Assembly: GCF_017810075.1 (NCBI RefSeq)
Contig: NZ_JADNYK010000002.1
Coordinates: 434,001 to 498,000, forward strand
Source: Pseudozobellia sp. WGM2
GTDB lineage: Bacteria; Bacteroidota; Bacteroidia; Flavobacteriales; Flavobacteriaceae
Reading direction: 5' to 3'
DNA length: 64,000 nt
The notes below the pieces were generated by a model that searched no databases, had not been told where the DNA came from, and saw only the letters and a list, made by a program, of their open reading frames with translations. The position numbers and the translations under genes are program-made. Positions within the stretch are counted from its first letter, which is position 1; every line of letters begins with the position of its first letter. This document shows positions 8,694 through 16,226 of this stretch, in pieces.

Positions 8694-9060
8694 TGGGGGA
8701 ACATTTATATAGGCTACTTTCCTAACCCTATACATAGCCTATAATTGTTCGAAAAATCTCTGTGTAACCTAAACCAAACTACTACAGTGATGTTTTTAAT
8801 ATCAATAAAAGGGGGAACTTCAATTGAATCAAACATGCGAATCTGTTCTAAATAATAGTATAGATTCGATATTTTTTTGCTCTAAAACATGGTTAGTGTT
8901 CAGTATAGCGAAGAGCTATATTTTTCAAAGCTTTATAAAAGTATAGGTAAGTAATTGATTCAAAGAATATGAATAATCGTATTTCAAGATATCGACCAAA
9001 GACGTGATAAATTCGATGAAATACATAAATAGTAGTCCAATTCTTACAATTGTTAAAATC

Positions 9061-10566
9061 CTATTTTAATAATCGGCGCATGGTTTTGATGAGTTCCAAT
9101 TCATCGAAAGGTTTGGTTAGCACGGCATTCATACCTGCTTTTTTATAAGCTCTTAACTGTTCTTCAAATGAATTAGCCGTGATGCCTACAATAGGTATGT
9201 TCTTGATATTCTTAAAAGGAAAGCTTCGTATTACCTTTGTTAACTGATCACCCTTTATATTGGGCAAGTTCACATCCATCAAAATAATATCATAGCCCGA
9301 ATCAATAATTTCTTGCATAACCAGAGCGCCATCACTAACAACATCTATGAAAAACTCCCCTGATTCTATAAGCGATTTGAAAAGACTGGTTTGAACCTGT
9401 TCGTTGTCTTCAACCAAGAGCACACTATATTTTTCTTTTCTAACTGTCTTTAGACGTGCATTGTCGATATTGGGTATTTCAGGTACATGCAACGGAAAAT
9501 TAAGCTTTAGGTCAAAATAAAAATGTGAACCTTCTTCTACTGTAGATTCTATGGCTATGGTGCTGCCCATTAATTGTAAAAGGCCCTTCACGATGGCTAG
9601 ACCCAGCCCGGCCCCTTCTGTTCGACCTAATTGCTCAAAACTTTCAAAAATTCGGTCTAGGTTTTCAGTAGAAATACCAAGGCCTGTATCTTGTACGCTA
9701 AATCGCAAACTGACCGTATTCGCCCTCTTTTGGTTTAGCTTTACCTGAAGCTTAACATTACCTTTTTCAGTATACTTTATGGCGTTATCGCATAAGTTGG
9801 TCAATACTTGAAGTAATCTTAGTCGATCGCCTTCGAGATAATTTGGTATGGCTGAATCTGTCGAAATTGAAAAGTCAAGTCCTTTTTCTTTGGCCCTGGC
9901 AGTATAGGTCAGCCTTAAGAACTCTAAAAATTGCTCAAAATTAAAAACAGAAGGGTTCAGCGCTAACTTACCCTTAGCTATCATTGCTATGCTCAAAATA
10001 TCTTCTAACATCAATTTTAGGTCAGAAGTTGCATTTTTGAGCACATCTAAAATACCTTCTTGCTCTTCTGTAAGTCTAGAGCGTTGAAGAATATTGGTCA
10101 GGGCGATAATGTTGGTCAGCGGATTTCTTAATTCATGACTGAAATTTTGTATAAATTCATTTTTGAAACGTTCGCGCTCTTGTAGCTCGAGATTTTTGAG
10201 AAGTACAAGTTCAGAATCTATGCTAGTTTCATTGCGCGATTGGGCCAATGATTGGTAATTTAGGTAATGTTCAGTGAGATTTTCGATGACTATAAGAAAA
10301 TGATCCTCTTTGCGATAAATTTCAATGTCGACCGTAAGCTCTTCAACAGTTTCCCCCAGCTGTATGCAATGAAACACTGCCTTCTCTTGTTCGATATTTA
10401 GAACTTCAGAAAGATTGAAGAAAAAGGGGTGTATGGTGCCAATATCGACATTCTTTTCAATCGGCAATAAAGTCTGATCAGTTTCAAGCACGATTCCGTT
10501 CAAATCAGTGCTAATGAATTGTAGTTTATGCTTCTTAAATTCTTCCTTAAATTTGTTTAGCATCAA
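9061..10566 (-). CDS. Soluble hybrid histidine kinase with C-terminal receiver
   Basis: Signalling kinase of 501 residues without transmembrane segments. Residues 1-110 look PAS-like (ISTDLNGIVLETDQ). HisKA follows with the phospho-acceptor H144 in NFSHELRNPL, then the ATPase domain (N box with CDNAIKYTEKG, G boxes with VQDTGLGIS and GAGLGLAIVKGLL). A receiver domain (about 380-501) has phospho-acceptor D431 in LMDVNLP and the conserved Lys in LTKPF. Its start overlaps the GTPase gene by 20 bases, so translation is probably coupled. A cytosolic kinase whose partner is a Ras-like GTPase is unusual: the GTPase operon may supply its input. There is no separate response regulator nearby. Confidence 0.92.
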   Translation of the reverse strand: MMLNKFKEEFKKHKLQFISTDLNGIVLETDQTLLPIEKNVDIGTIHPFFFNLSEVLNIEQEKAVFHCIQLGETVEELTVDIEIYRKEDHFLIVIENLTEHYLNYQSLAQSRNETSIDSELVLLKNLELQERERFKNEFIQNFSHELRNPLTNIIALTNILQRSRLTEEQEGILDVLKNATSDLKLMLEDILSIAMIAKGKLALNPSVFNFEQFLEFLRLTYTARAKEKGLDFSISTDSAIPNYLEGDRLRLLQVLTNLCDNAIKYTEKGNVKLQVKLNQKRANTVSLRFSVQDTGLGISTENLDRIFESFEQLGRTEGAGLGLAIVKGLLQLMGSTIAIESTVEEGSHFYFDLKLNFPLHVPEIPNIDNARLKTVRKEKYSVLLVEDNEQVQTSLFKSLIESGEFFIDVVSDGALVMQEIIDSGYDIILMDVNLPNIKGDQLTKVIRSFPFKNIKNIPIVGITANSFEEQLRAYKKAGMNAVLTKPFDELELIKTMRRLLK

Positions 10567-11053
10567 GGGTAAGCATTTTAGCTAATTGTTCGAACAAGTC
10601 ATTGACTTTATCACCTGTTTTGGCACTGGTCAGGTAATCAAATGATATTTTATTTTCTAACAGTACTTTTTTAACTTCTTCTTCAACAACCATATCCAAT
10701 TTATTGCCCACGACTTTCATAGGTACATTGCGAACCTTAGATTTCAGGGCTGTAAGGTCTTCTTCTATGGCTTGAAAAGTTATAGGTCTGGTAACATCGA
10801 AAACATATATGACCCCATGGGTACCCAGTAAGTAAGATTGGCGAATAGCTGCAATATTATCGGTGCCTTCCAAATCCCATATAATAAGAGAAACTGTTTC
10901 GTCTACAGAGACTTCTACCTTTTTTTTAAGAATGTGTACACCTATAGAAACTCTATAATCGTTGGAGAAGCTATTCTCAACAAAGCGACGGATCAAAGAC
11001 GTTTTTCCAACGCCAAAGTGCCCCAAAACAACTATTTTCTTAGAGATGTTCAT
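10547..11053 (-). CDS. Ras/Rab-like small GTPase
   Basis: Cytosolic GTP-binding switch of 168 residues. All nucleotide-binding motifs are visible: P-loop G11-HFGVGK-T18, G3 WDLEGTD, G4 NKLD and G5 TSAKTG. The effector region (FSNDYRVSIGVHILKKKV) follows the eukaryotic Rab pattern. There is no C-terminal lipidation motif, as expected in bacteria. It overlaps the upstream 267-residue protein gene by 14 bases and the downstream kinase by 20. The upstream protein carries a roadblock-like segment, and roadblock proteins act on Ras-like GTPases in bacteria (MglB on MglA), so the two may be partners. Confidence 0.92.
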   Translation of the reverse strand: MNISKKIVVLGHFGVGKTSLIRRFVENSFSNDYRVSIGVHILKKKVEVSVDETVSLIIWDLEGTDNIAAIRQSYLLGTHGVIYVFDVTRPITFQAIEEDLTALKSKVRNVPMKVVGNKLDMVVEEEVKKVLLENKISFDYLTSAKTGDKVNDLFEQLAKMLTLDAKQI

Positions 11054-11843
11054 GCCTAAAATTGAGTGCTAACTGTTGATTTATATTTTCTGTATCAAGG
11101 GTTCTATAACCTTCCGTTTGCGTGAATTTTTCGAAGAAGTCAAAAATAAGGTTCTGCACCTTATCTTTGGCCTGGGTGGTATAATGTCCTGAAAGTATTA
11201 CAGCTATATAATAATCGTTAAAGCTCTGAAGGTGAATGTGATATAATTCGTAATCGATAAGCTCTAAATTTTGGTTTTTCTTTCCAAATGCATCTTCGAC
11301 AAAATGTTTTATGGCGGTCAACATACCTGAAATCATTTCTTCATCAATTGTTTCGGTAATCGAATAACTGGCCTTTAAAAGACCGGACTCCTTTTCAATC
11401 AGAAGAACCTGTTCAATATGGCTCTCCACAAGTTCATTGATAATCTCTTGCTTTCTTGACGAACTACCGAACCAAGATTTTACCTTATCTTGAAAGCTAA
11501 GCTGACGGTTTATTTTTTCTGATAGCATTTTGATTTCGTGCGCTATATACTTTTTAATCATTTTTCCTAGAATAGGAAAAAGTGCATCAACTACCTCATC
11601 TTTATTCTTATTGATTTCGGCTTTTAGGGTCGCGGTAATAGTTGGCCCTAGAGTAATAGGAATGCTTGTTTTAAACTCTTCAAGTTGTTGAAGTATGATC
11701 GGGTCTACTTTAGAAGAGAATTTTTGTTTGTCGTTTATCGTATTTTCAAGGTTTTCAATGCGATGGGCAATTTTTTCAATATACACGCTATCTTCTGCGA
11801 AAAGAATATCCTTTAAAATCTGAATTTTATCGTTTTCATTCAT
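11040..11843 (-). CDS. Cytosolic protein like the N-terminal half of a bacterial OmpA-family protein, roadblock-like
   Basis: Protein of 267 residues with no signal peptide or membrane segment. It follows, segment by segment, the N-terminal region of a family usually annotated 'OmpA family protein': an opening helix KIQILKDILFAED, then VVDALFPILGKMIKKYI, then HIEQVLLIEKESGLLKASYS and GMLTAIKHFVEDAFG. The last part resembles a roadblock/LC7 fold. The C-terminal OmpA peptidoglycan-binding domain of that family is absent, so this version should be cytoplasmic. It sits directly before the GTPase (14-base overlap), suggesting it regulates or recruits it. The family parallel is recalled, not searched. 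Confidence 0.75.
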   Translation of the reverse strand: MNENDKIQILKDILFAEDSVYIEKIAHRIENLENTINDKQKFSSKVDPIILQQLEEFKTSIPITLGPTITATLKAEINKNKDEVVDALFPILGKMIKKYIAHEIKMLSEKINRQLSFQDKVKSWFGSSSRKQEIINELVESHIEQVLLIEKESGLLKASYSITETIDEEMISGMLTAIKHFVEDAFGKKNQNLELIDYELYHIHLQSFNDYYIAVILSGHYTTQAKDKVQNLIFDFFEKFTQTEGYRTLDTENINQQLALNFRHEHL

Positions 11844-11961
11844 TAGCGCAAAATTTTCAGAACTATATTCACGGTTTTCTTAAACCTTGAACTTGCTAAG
11901 TCAGAACCTAAAAGAATCAACTAAAGTTTGGTACGGAGCTTTGTTGCAAAGCGCAACCTAC

Positions 11962-12318
11962 CTATTTATCACTAACTTTTTCGCCGAGGTCGATAAGCAA
12001 TTTACCAAGCATTTTCTTATCCACTTTCTCCGTCTCAAGACTGTCGATTTTTTCATCGACTTTATCTTCAAGTTCGGTAATTCTGATGTTTACATCAGTA
12101 GCAACATTATCAATGGCCGTTTTTAAATCTTGTCTTACTTCTTCGATTAAATCTTCTAAAATCTTCTTTTTATCAAGAATATCTCTCTTTAGGGTCTCAA
12201 ATTCAGAATCGTAGGTCTTTATATTCTCACCAAAAATCAGGTTTTTGATGATTTCAATTTTTGATGATGCTTCTTCTTCCGGAGTGTTTAATGGCACCAC
12301 CTTATCATTTTTGCCCAT
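11962..12318 (-). CDS. Small coiled-coil protein sharing the N-terminal module of the downstream gene
   Basis: Hypothetical protein of 118 residues, first gene of the GTPase/kinase operon. Residues about 16-40 (SSKIEIIKNLIFGENIKTYD) echo the start of the 267-residue protein (KIQILKDILFAEDSVYIEK), implying a shared interaction module. The rest is highly charged and heptad-like (DNVATDVNIRITELEDKVDE), consistent with a coiled coil. There is no signal peptide. A 118-base gap separates it from the next gene on the same strand. It may be a scaffold or competitor for the same partner, which is inference. Confidence 0.75.
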   Translation of the reverse strand: MGKNDKVVPLNTPEEEASSKIEIIKNLIFGENIKTYDSEFETLKRDILDKKKILEDLIEEVRQDLKTAIDNVATDVNIRITELEDKVDEKIDSLETEKVDKKMLGKLLIDLGEKVSDK

Positions 12319-12695
12319 GATATTTATCTTTAGTTATAGTTTAGGTTTTATCTTGAAAAAATTCAATTGCTCGGGGGAGAGCCAGGTAATGGTTATCATT
12401 AATGAACACCAGTTGATTCGTATTTTAAAATACTAAGATATAAAATTTATTACTGAAATGAACATGGTCTAGCACAGCTAAGAACCTTGCACTTCATGGC
12501 CTTGTACCTGAACGGTTTAAACTGTTCACAGCAGTTTTGTACGCTAAAATCTCTGATTTTTTTAAACCGTAATATTGATATTTGTACATGAAAGAAAACA
12601 TCTATTGAATCAGAGCTTAGCCCAGGCCTTCTTTAAGACTAAGTGCAACTCAATTCCAATAAAACTAAAATCAGAACAAAATTGCTGGACTCAAT
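12319..12695. other. Intergenic region, no gene seen
   Basis: Upstream of the GTPase operon and downstream of the LysR gene. The only structure noticed is a near-perfect palindrome at 12510-12527 (GAACGGTTTAAACTGTTC, one mismatched pair), about 190 bases before the operon start. It could be an operator. No open frame here has coding character. Confidence 0.4.
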
Positions 12696-13577
12696 TCACG
12701 ATTTATACTCTGAAATTCCCATCAATAGTTCATAGAACTTTTTCACAGCTTTCTTTTCATAAGCTTCTTTAAGAGAAATAATCATTATATTTCGTTTCAT
12801 TTTTTTTCCTTCAATCGGTATTCCTATCACTTGGGAGTCATTTATACTAGCATCACTCAAAATAGTATGCCAATTACCTGTCTTAACGATTTCAAATAAA
12901 GTAGGAATGTCATTAATTTCCATACAGATATTGGGATAAAGTTCTTTTTCGTTGAATGAATCGACAAAAAATTGAATTGTGCTATAACCACTGAAGGGTA
13001 ATGCCAATGGAAGCTGGGCAACTTCTTCAAGACTAATACTTTTTTTACTCGCCAGCGCCAATTTTTTAGAAGCTACCAATACCATATTTGAACTTAGTAG
13101 ATTTTGATATTTCAAATGAGATAATTTAGGACCTTCGTGAAATGTCAAGACAAAATCAAATACATGAGAATTAAGCTTTTCAAGAAGGTCTTTCGTGGTA
13201 CCAAAGATGGCTTGTATTTTAATATTGGGGTATTGGACCGCAAATTCAGCAAGAGTCTTTGCAAAGATAATTCGCATGGAGTACACTACGCCAATTATAA
13301 TTTTTCCAGTAATTAGATTGTTCAGATCCTTTAAAAGCAATAGCCCCTCGTTGGCCTTATTTATAGATTCCAACGCATACACACTGAACATTTTTCCTGC
13401 CTCTGTGAGAAGTACTCGTTTACCAATTCGATCAAACAATGGCACATCTAATTCTGTTTCAAGTTGTTTAATTTGCTGCGACAGTGTACTCTGGCTAATA
13501 TTCAACATTTTAGCAGCTTCGGTAAAGTTTAATAATTCTTTTGCCTTCAGAAAATATTTCAGCTGCCTTAGTTCCAT
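12696..13577 (-). CDS. LysR-family transcriptional regulator
   Basis: Regulator of 293 residues. An N-terminal winged helix-turn-helix (MELRQLKYFLKAKELLNFTE, then LNISQSTLSQQIKQLETEL and PLFDRIGKRVLLTEAG) is joined to a periplasmic-binding-protein-like effector domain (from about residue 90, ITGKIIIGVVYSM). It is divergent from the EthD-like gene at 13706 with 128 bases between them. That is the usual layout for a LysR regulator and its target, and two palindromes lie between. The inducer is unknown. Confidence 0.93.
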   Translation of the reverse strand: MELRQLKYFLKAKELLNFTEAAKMLNISQSTLSQQIKQLETELDVPLFDRIGKRVLLTEAGKMFSVYALESINKANEGLLLLKDLNNLITGKIIIGVVYSMRIIFAKTLAEFAVQYPNIKIQAIFGTTKDLLEKLNSHVFDFVLTFHEGPKLSHLKYQNLLSSNMVLVASKKLALASKKSISLEEVAQLPLALPFSGYSTIQFFVDSFNEKELYPNICMEINDIPTLFEIVKTGNWHTILSDASINDSQVIGIPIEGKKMKRNIMIISLKEAYEKKAVKKFYELLMGISEYKS

Positions 13578-13584
13578 AATCCTA

Positions 13585-13678
13585 AATCGATTTTATCGAT
13601 TGTTTTCATCGAAAAATAGCGTTTTGCAAATATAGAGTTTATCCTGACATTTGGTTTTTCATTCTTAAAATAAGAATG
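13585..13678. promoter_or_regulatory. Two palindromes in the LysR/EthD divergent region
   Basis: AATCGAT-TTT-ATCGATT (13585-13601) lies 7 bases before the LysR start. CATTCTTA-AAA-TAAGAATG (13660-13678) lies about 27 bases before the EthD-like start. Both are perfect. They are plausible LysR binding sites for autoregulation and target control. Confidence 0.45.
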
Positions 13679-13705
13679 TTACGTTTAATTTTTAAAAAGT
13701 AAACT

Positions 13706-14134
13706 ATGAAATTCAAACTTATTGTTTCGGTATTAATTTTGACTATAAATTATAATGGATTAAGTCAGAACAAGTCATCTACTAAAATTAACAATCGCAG
13801 TTCGGAAACCTCGAAAATAGGTCAGATTAAAGTGTCTATCATGTACCCATTTTCAGAGGATACAACTTTTGATATGAAATATTATGAAACCAAACATATG
13901 CCTATGGTTGCAGAGTATCTTGGATCAAACTTGGTAAACTACACTATTGAAAAAGGGCTTGCCAGCGGTGCTCCTAATACACCCATGGCATTCATAGCTA
14001 TTGGTACTTTTTATGTGAAAAACCTTAGCGATTATCAGGCATCAATTGGATCAAACATTGATACCATAAGATCTGATTTTGCTAATTATACAGATATAAG
14101 ACCAGTAATTTTAATTAGTGAAATTATTAAGTGA
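13706..14134 (+). CDS. Exported EthD-family (dimeric alpha-beta barrel) protein
   Basis: Protein of 142 residues. The first 21 or so residues (MKFKLIVSVLILTINYNGLSQ) are a signal peptide. The mature part is an EthD fold, with IKVSIMYPFSEDTTFDMKYY, a KHMPMV segment (the usual YxxxHxP pattern), and YTIEKGLASGAPNTPMAF. EthD proteins are small ferredoxin-like dimers, some linked to degradation of xenobiotics, mostly of undefined activity. Most relatives are cytosolic, so an exported copy is slightly unusual. It is divergent from and probably controlled by the LysR gene. Confidence 0.83.
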   Translation: MKFKLIVSVLILTINYNGLSQNKSSTKINNRSSETSKIGQIKVSIMYPFSEDTTFDMKYYETKHMPMVAEYLGSNLVNYTIEKGLASGAPNTPMAFIAIGTFYVKNLSDYQASIGSNIDTIRSDFANYTDIRPVILISEIIK

Positions 14135-14147
14135 CATTTTTAAATTT

Positions 14148-14168
14148 GAGGATTATTGCTAAATCCTC
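14148..14168 (+). terminator. Weak terminator-like hairpin after the EthD-like gene
   Basis: GAGGATT (14148-14154) and AATCCTC (14162-14168) form a perfect 7-base stem with a 7-base loop, 14 bases after the stop codon. The following T-run is short, so confidence is low. Confidence 0.35.
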
Positions 14169-14239
14169 TTCAATAATGTGAAATTCCCCAAATCTTGTGA
14201 TTTTAAATAATCGAGATTGATTTGTAAAGGTCAAAAAGT

Positions 14240-14810
14240 CTACTTCGATAGGTTTTTGATTGAGTTAAAATGATGTGATGTATGATTTAGTGTAAAATAT
14301 AGAATTTCCTTAAAAGTTACCAAACCAATATATGGTAACGGTAGCTGAATACTATCCATTTGAAATTCATCTATTTTCTTTGAAATGGATAGTAGTATTC
14401 CTGATTGCTCCTCAAAAATTCTAATTATGTCGTTCTTAGTTGTCGACCTAGAAATCTGATATTTCTCACGCAAGAGTTCGATTTGCTTACCGGTTAAATT
14501 GTAAAACTCATTTATTTCGGTTTGGTCACTGGTATAATGAAGACTTGGGTAATCTGGACTCTCACTTTCAGTTTTTTGCACAAAAGGTGGAAGTGCTTTC
14601 CATTTTCGATTAGATACTGCTTCTTTATAATTCTTTAAAAAATGATGCCATGCTCTTTGATTTTCTATTGGAATGGCCCCACCTTTCCGTTATTAGCGGC
14701 AGTTGGGAAAGCAAATTATTAATCGGTAAAATCGACAAGGAAAGATGTTGGGTTTCTTCGGCTATTGACCATTTTTTGGAGATGTGTACCTTTGAATTTG
14801 ACAATATCAA
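14240..14810 (-). pseudogene. DinB-family (putative metal hydrolase) pseudogene, frameshifted
   Basis: Two minus-strand frames together spell one DinB-like four-helix protein. The upstream frame gives KKWSIAEETQHLSLSI and RWGHSNRKSKSMASFFKEL, then stops. The next frame continues without a gap as YKEAVSNRKWKALPPFVQ and on to a normal DinB end (FKEILYFTLNHTSHHFNSI). The switch falls near 14628-14640 and is explained by one extra T in GAATTA. The normal N-terminal helix before KKWSIAEE is also unrecognisable and there is no good start codon. The gene looks dead or is hit by a sequencing error. Confidence 0.7.
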
Positions 14811-14887
14811 GAACGTAGAGAAAAAAATGATGGTGACTAAGGAAAATTACACCCGTTTAGACTACCAAGACCAATAGCAATAATTAA

Positions 14888-15901
14888 TTATAATATCAAC
14901 TTTTTATCTTGTTCATTCATAGGTAAAAGGTCGATATCTAAATAACCTCCACTGGCGTTATCTTCTGCAACTATTTGAGGTTTTCCTTTAATTATTTCAA
15001 TAGAATTTTGATGGACATGTCCTGATAAAATGTTAAGTAGATTCGGAGCAGTGAAAACTTTCTTGTGAAATTTCAGCGTTGTTGAAGTATGTCCATCTTC
15101 CGGCCATTTAGGACGTCTTTCTATTTCAAAATTGGAATCTGTGGCCGCTCTCCAATTCGGATTCCCGCAACCAAATAAAATACTCTTTCCTGGCGCATAC
15201 ATTGGTATATGTACCAATAAAACCAATGGCATTCCATTAGTAACTTGGTCTGAAAAAAAGCCTAATTGCTCCTCATTAATTTGGTAGGTAGAATTATCAA
15301 TAGCCAAAAATCTGATTCCTTTAATATCATAAGCCGCCATTAAAGGGTGATTGCCTTGATACAATGGCAATAATCGCTTTTCAATCCAAGTATCACGTAG
15401 AGACTCCAACGTCCCTTCCATCCCTTCATAATGCCAATCGTGATTCCCGGCATTATAAATGTAAGGAATGCCCGTATCCTTCAATTTTGATTGAACCCAC
15501 TCTATTGCCGCTTCAGACGGGAAACTAAAAATATCCCCATTCAAAATAATTACATCAGCATTTACTTCTTTTGCAAATGTTAGTGTTTGTTCAAAGGCTT
15601 CCTCTGGATTCGTTTTTATGCGTGTTTGAAAATGTGTAGTTTGGTTATAAGCCTTTGCCATTCGATTACTATACTTATGGAAAGGTATCCCCCTTTCATC
15701 ATCTTTAAATAAATGCGTATCGGCTATATGTACAATCTTTATAGGTTCCTTTATGACCTCTGAAAAAAATTGAAGCCTATTTTCTTCGACGGTAAAGCAA
15801 AACTGTATGCCCCTTTTGGATTTTTCATTAGTAGAATACTTTGTTATTCCGAATCCAATTGAGGCACAAGCTGCATTTTTAAAAAATAATCGGCGTTTCA
15901 T
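14888..15901 (-). CDS. Tat-exported calcineurin-like metallophosphoesterase
   Basis: Predicted periplasmic phosphoesterase of 337 residues. The N-terminus MKRRLFFKNAACASIGFGIT has a twin-arginine motif. Metal-binding motifs appear in order: D61-T-H63, LNGDIF, AGNHDWH, LLVHIP and LSGHVHQ. The substrate class cannot be fixed; the family hydrolyses phosphomonoesters or diesters. It lies downstream of an STN-type SusC/SusD pair on the same strand, but with a 325-base gap, so it may or may not belong to that operon. If it does, the imported molecule may carry a phosphate ester. Confidence 0.87.
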   Translation of the reverse strand: MKRRLFFKNAACASIGFGITKYSTNEKSKRGIQFCFTVEENRLQFFSEVIKEPIKIVHIADTHLFKDDERGIPFHKYSNRMAKAYNQTTHFQTRIKTNPEEAFEQTLTFAKEVNADVIILNGDIFSFPSEAAIEWVQSKLKDTGIPYIYNAGNHDWHYEGMEGTLESLRDTWIEKRLLPLYQGNHPLMAAYDIKGIRFLAIDNSTYQINEEQLGFFSDQVTNGMPLVLLVHIPMYAPGKSILFGCGNPNWRAATDSNFEIERRPKWPEDGHTSTTLKFHKKVFTAPNLLNILSGHVHQNSIEIIKGKPQIVAEDNASGGYLDIDLLPMNEQDKKLIL

Positions 15902-16226
15902 ATAGTGTTTTTAATTGTTAAACAACAAAGCTGTGATATTTACAATACCTTGCATTTTAGGACAGATAGGTTTGATGATGCCCCTGCGCTACCGTTTCTC
16001 ATATAGGGGGCAGTATGAAAGAGCTTAGAATAGGGGAATATATCCGTTTTTCCCCTAAATTTCATAAGTCATAAATAGCAACGCTTTCAACTCCTATTCC
16101 AATACTTAACATCCCGTCCTTATCAATTGGTTTGAATGCGGCTCCTGCGGACCTCTCGGAAGCTGCTTGCAGGAGCAGCATCAACCTCTAATAAATAAAA
16201 AATTCATTGTCAGTTATTCATGACAT
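15902..16226. other. Intergenic region with an 8-bp inverted repeat
   Basis: Locally more GC-rich than its surroundings. GCTCCTGC (16141-16148) and GCAGGAGC (16169-16176) form a perfect inverted repeat 20 bases apart, about 50 bases beyond the SusD stop. It may be a processing or attenuation hairpin separating susD from the phosphoesterase. No coding frame was recognised. Confidence 0.4.

Larger units (their letters stand above)
8454..9060. other. Intergenic region with minus-strand hairpins, no gene supported
   Basis: About 600 bases between the transporter start and the end of the kinase gene. The transporter-proximal part holds the operator cluster. The middle holds a terminator (8657-8693) and a 9-base inverted repeat (TATAGGCTA 8708-8716, TAGCCTATA 8735-8743). 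A 40-codon minus frame beginning MFDSIEVPPF has no supporting features. The kinase 3' end is about 370 bases upstream of the terminator, so this may be a long 3' untranslated region or a small RNA. Confidence 0.5.

Noticed and set aside
8694..8830. 40-codon minus frame beginning MFDSIEVPPF
   Set aside because: No homologue recalled, no ribosome binding site, and it overlaps a structured region better explained as RNA hairpins.
14650..14877. Plus-strand frame over the broken DinB-family gene
   Set aside because: The opposite strand spells a DinB-like protein in two joined frames; the plus frame is its shadow.
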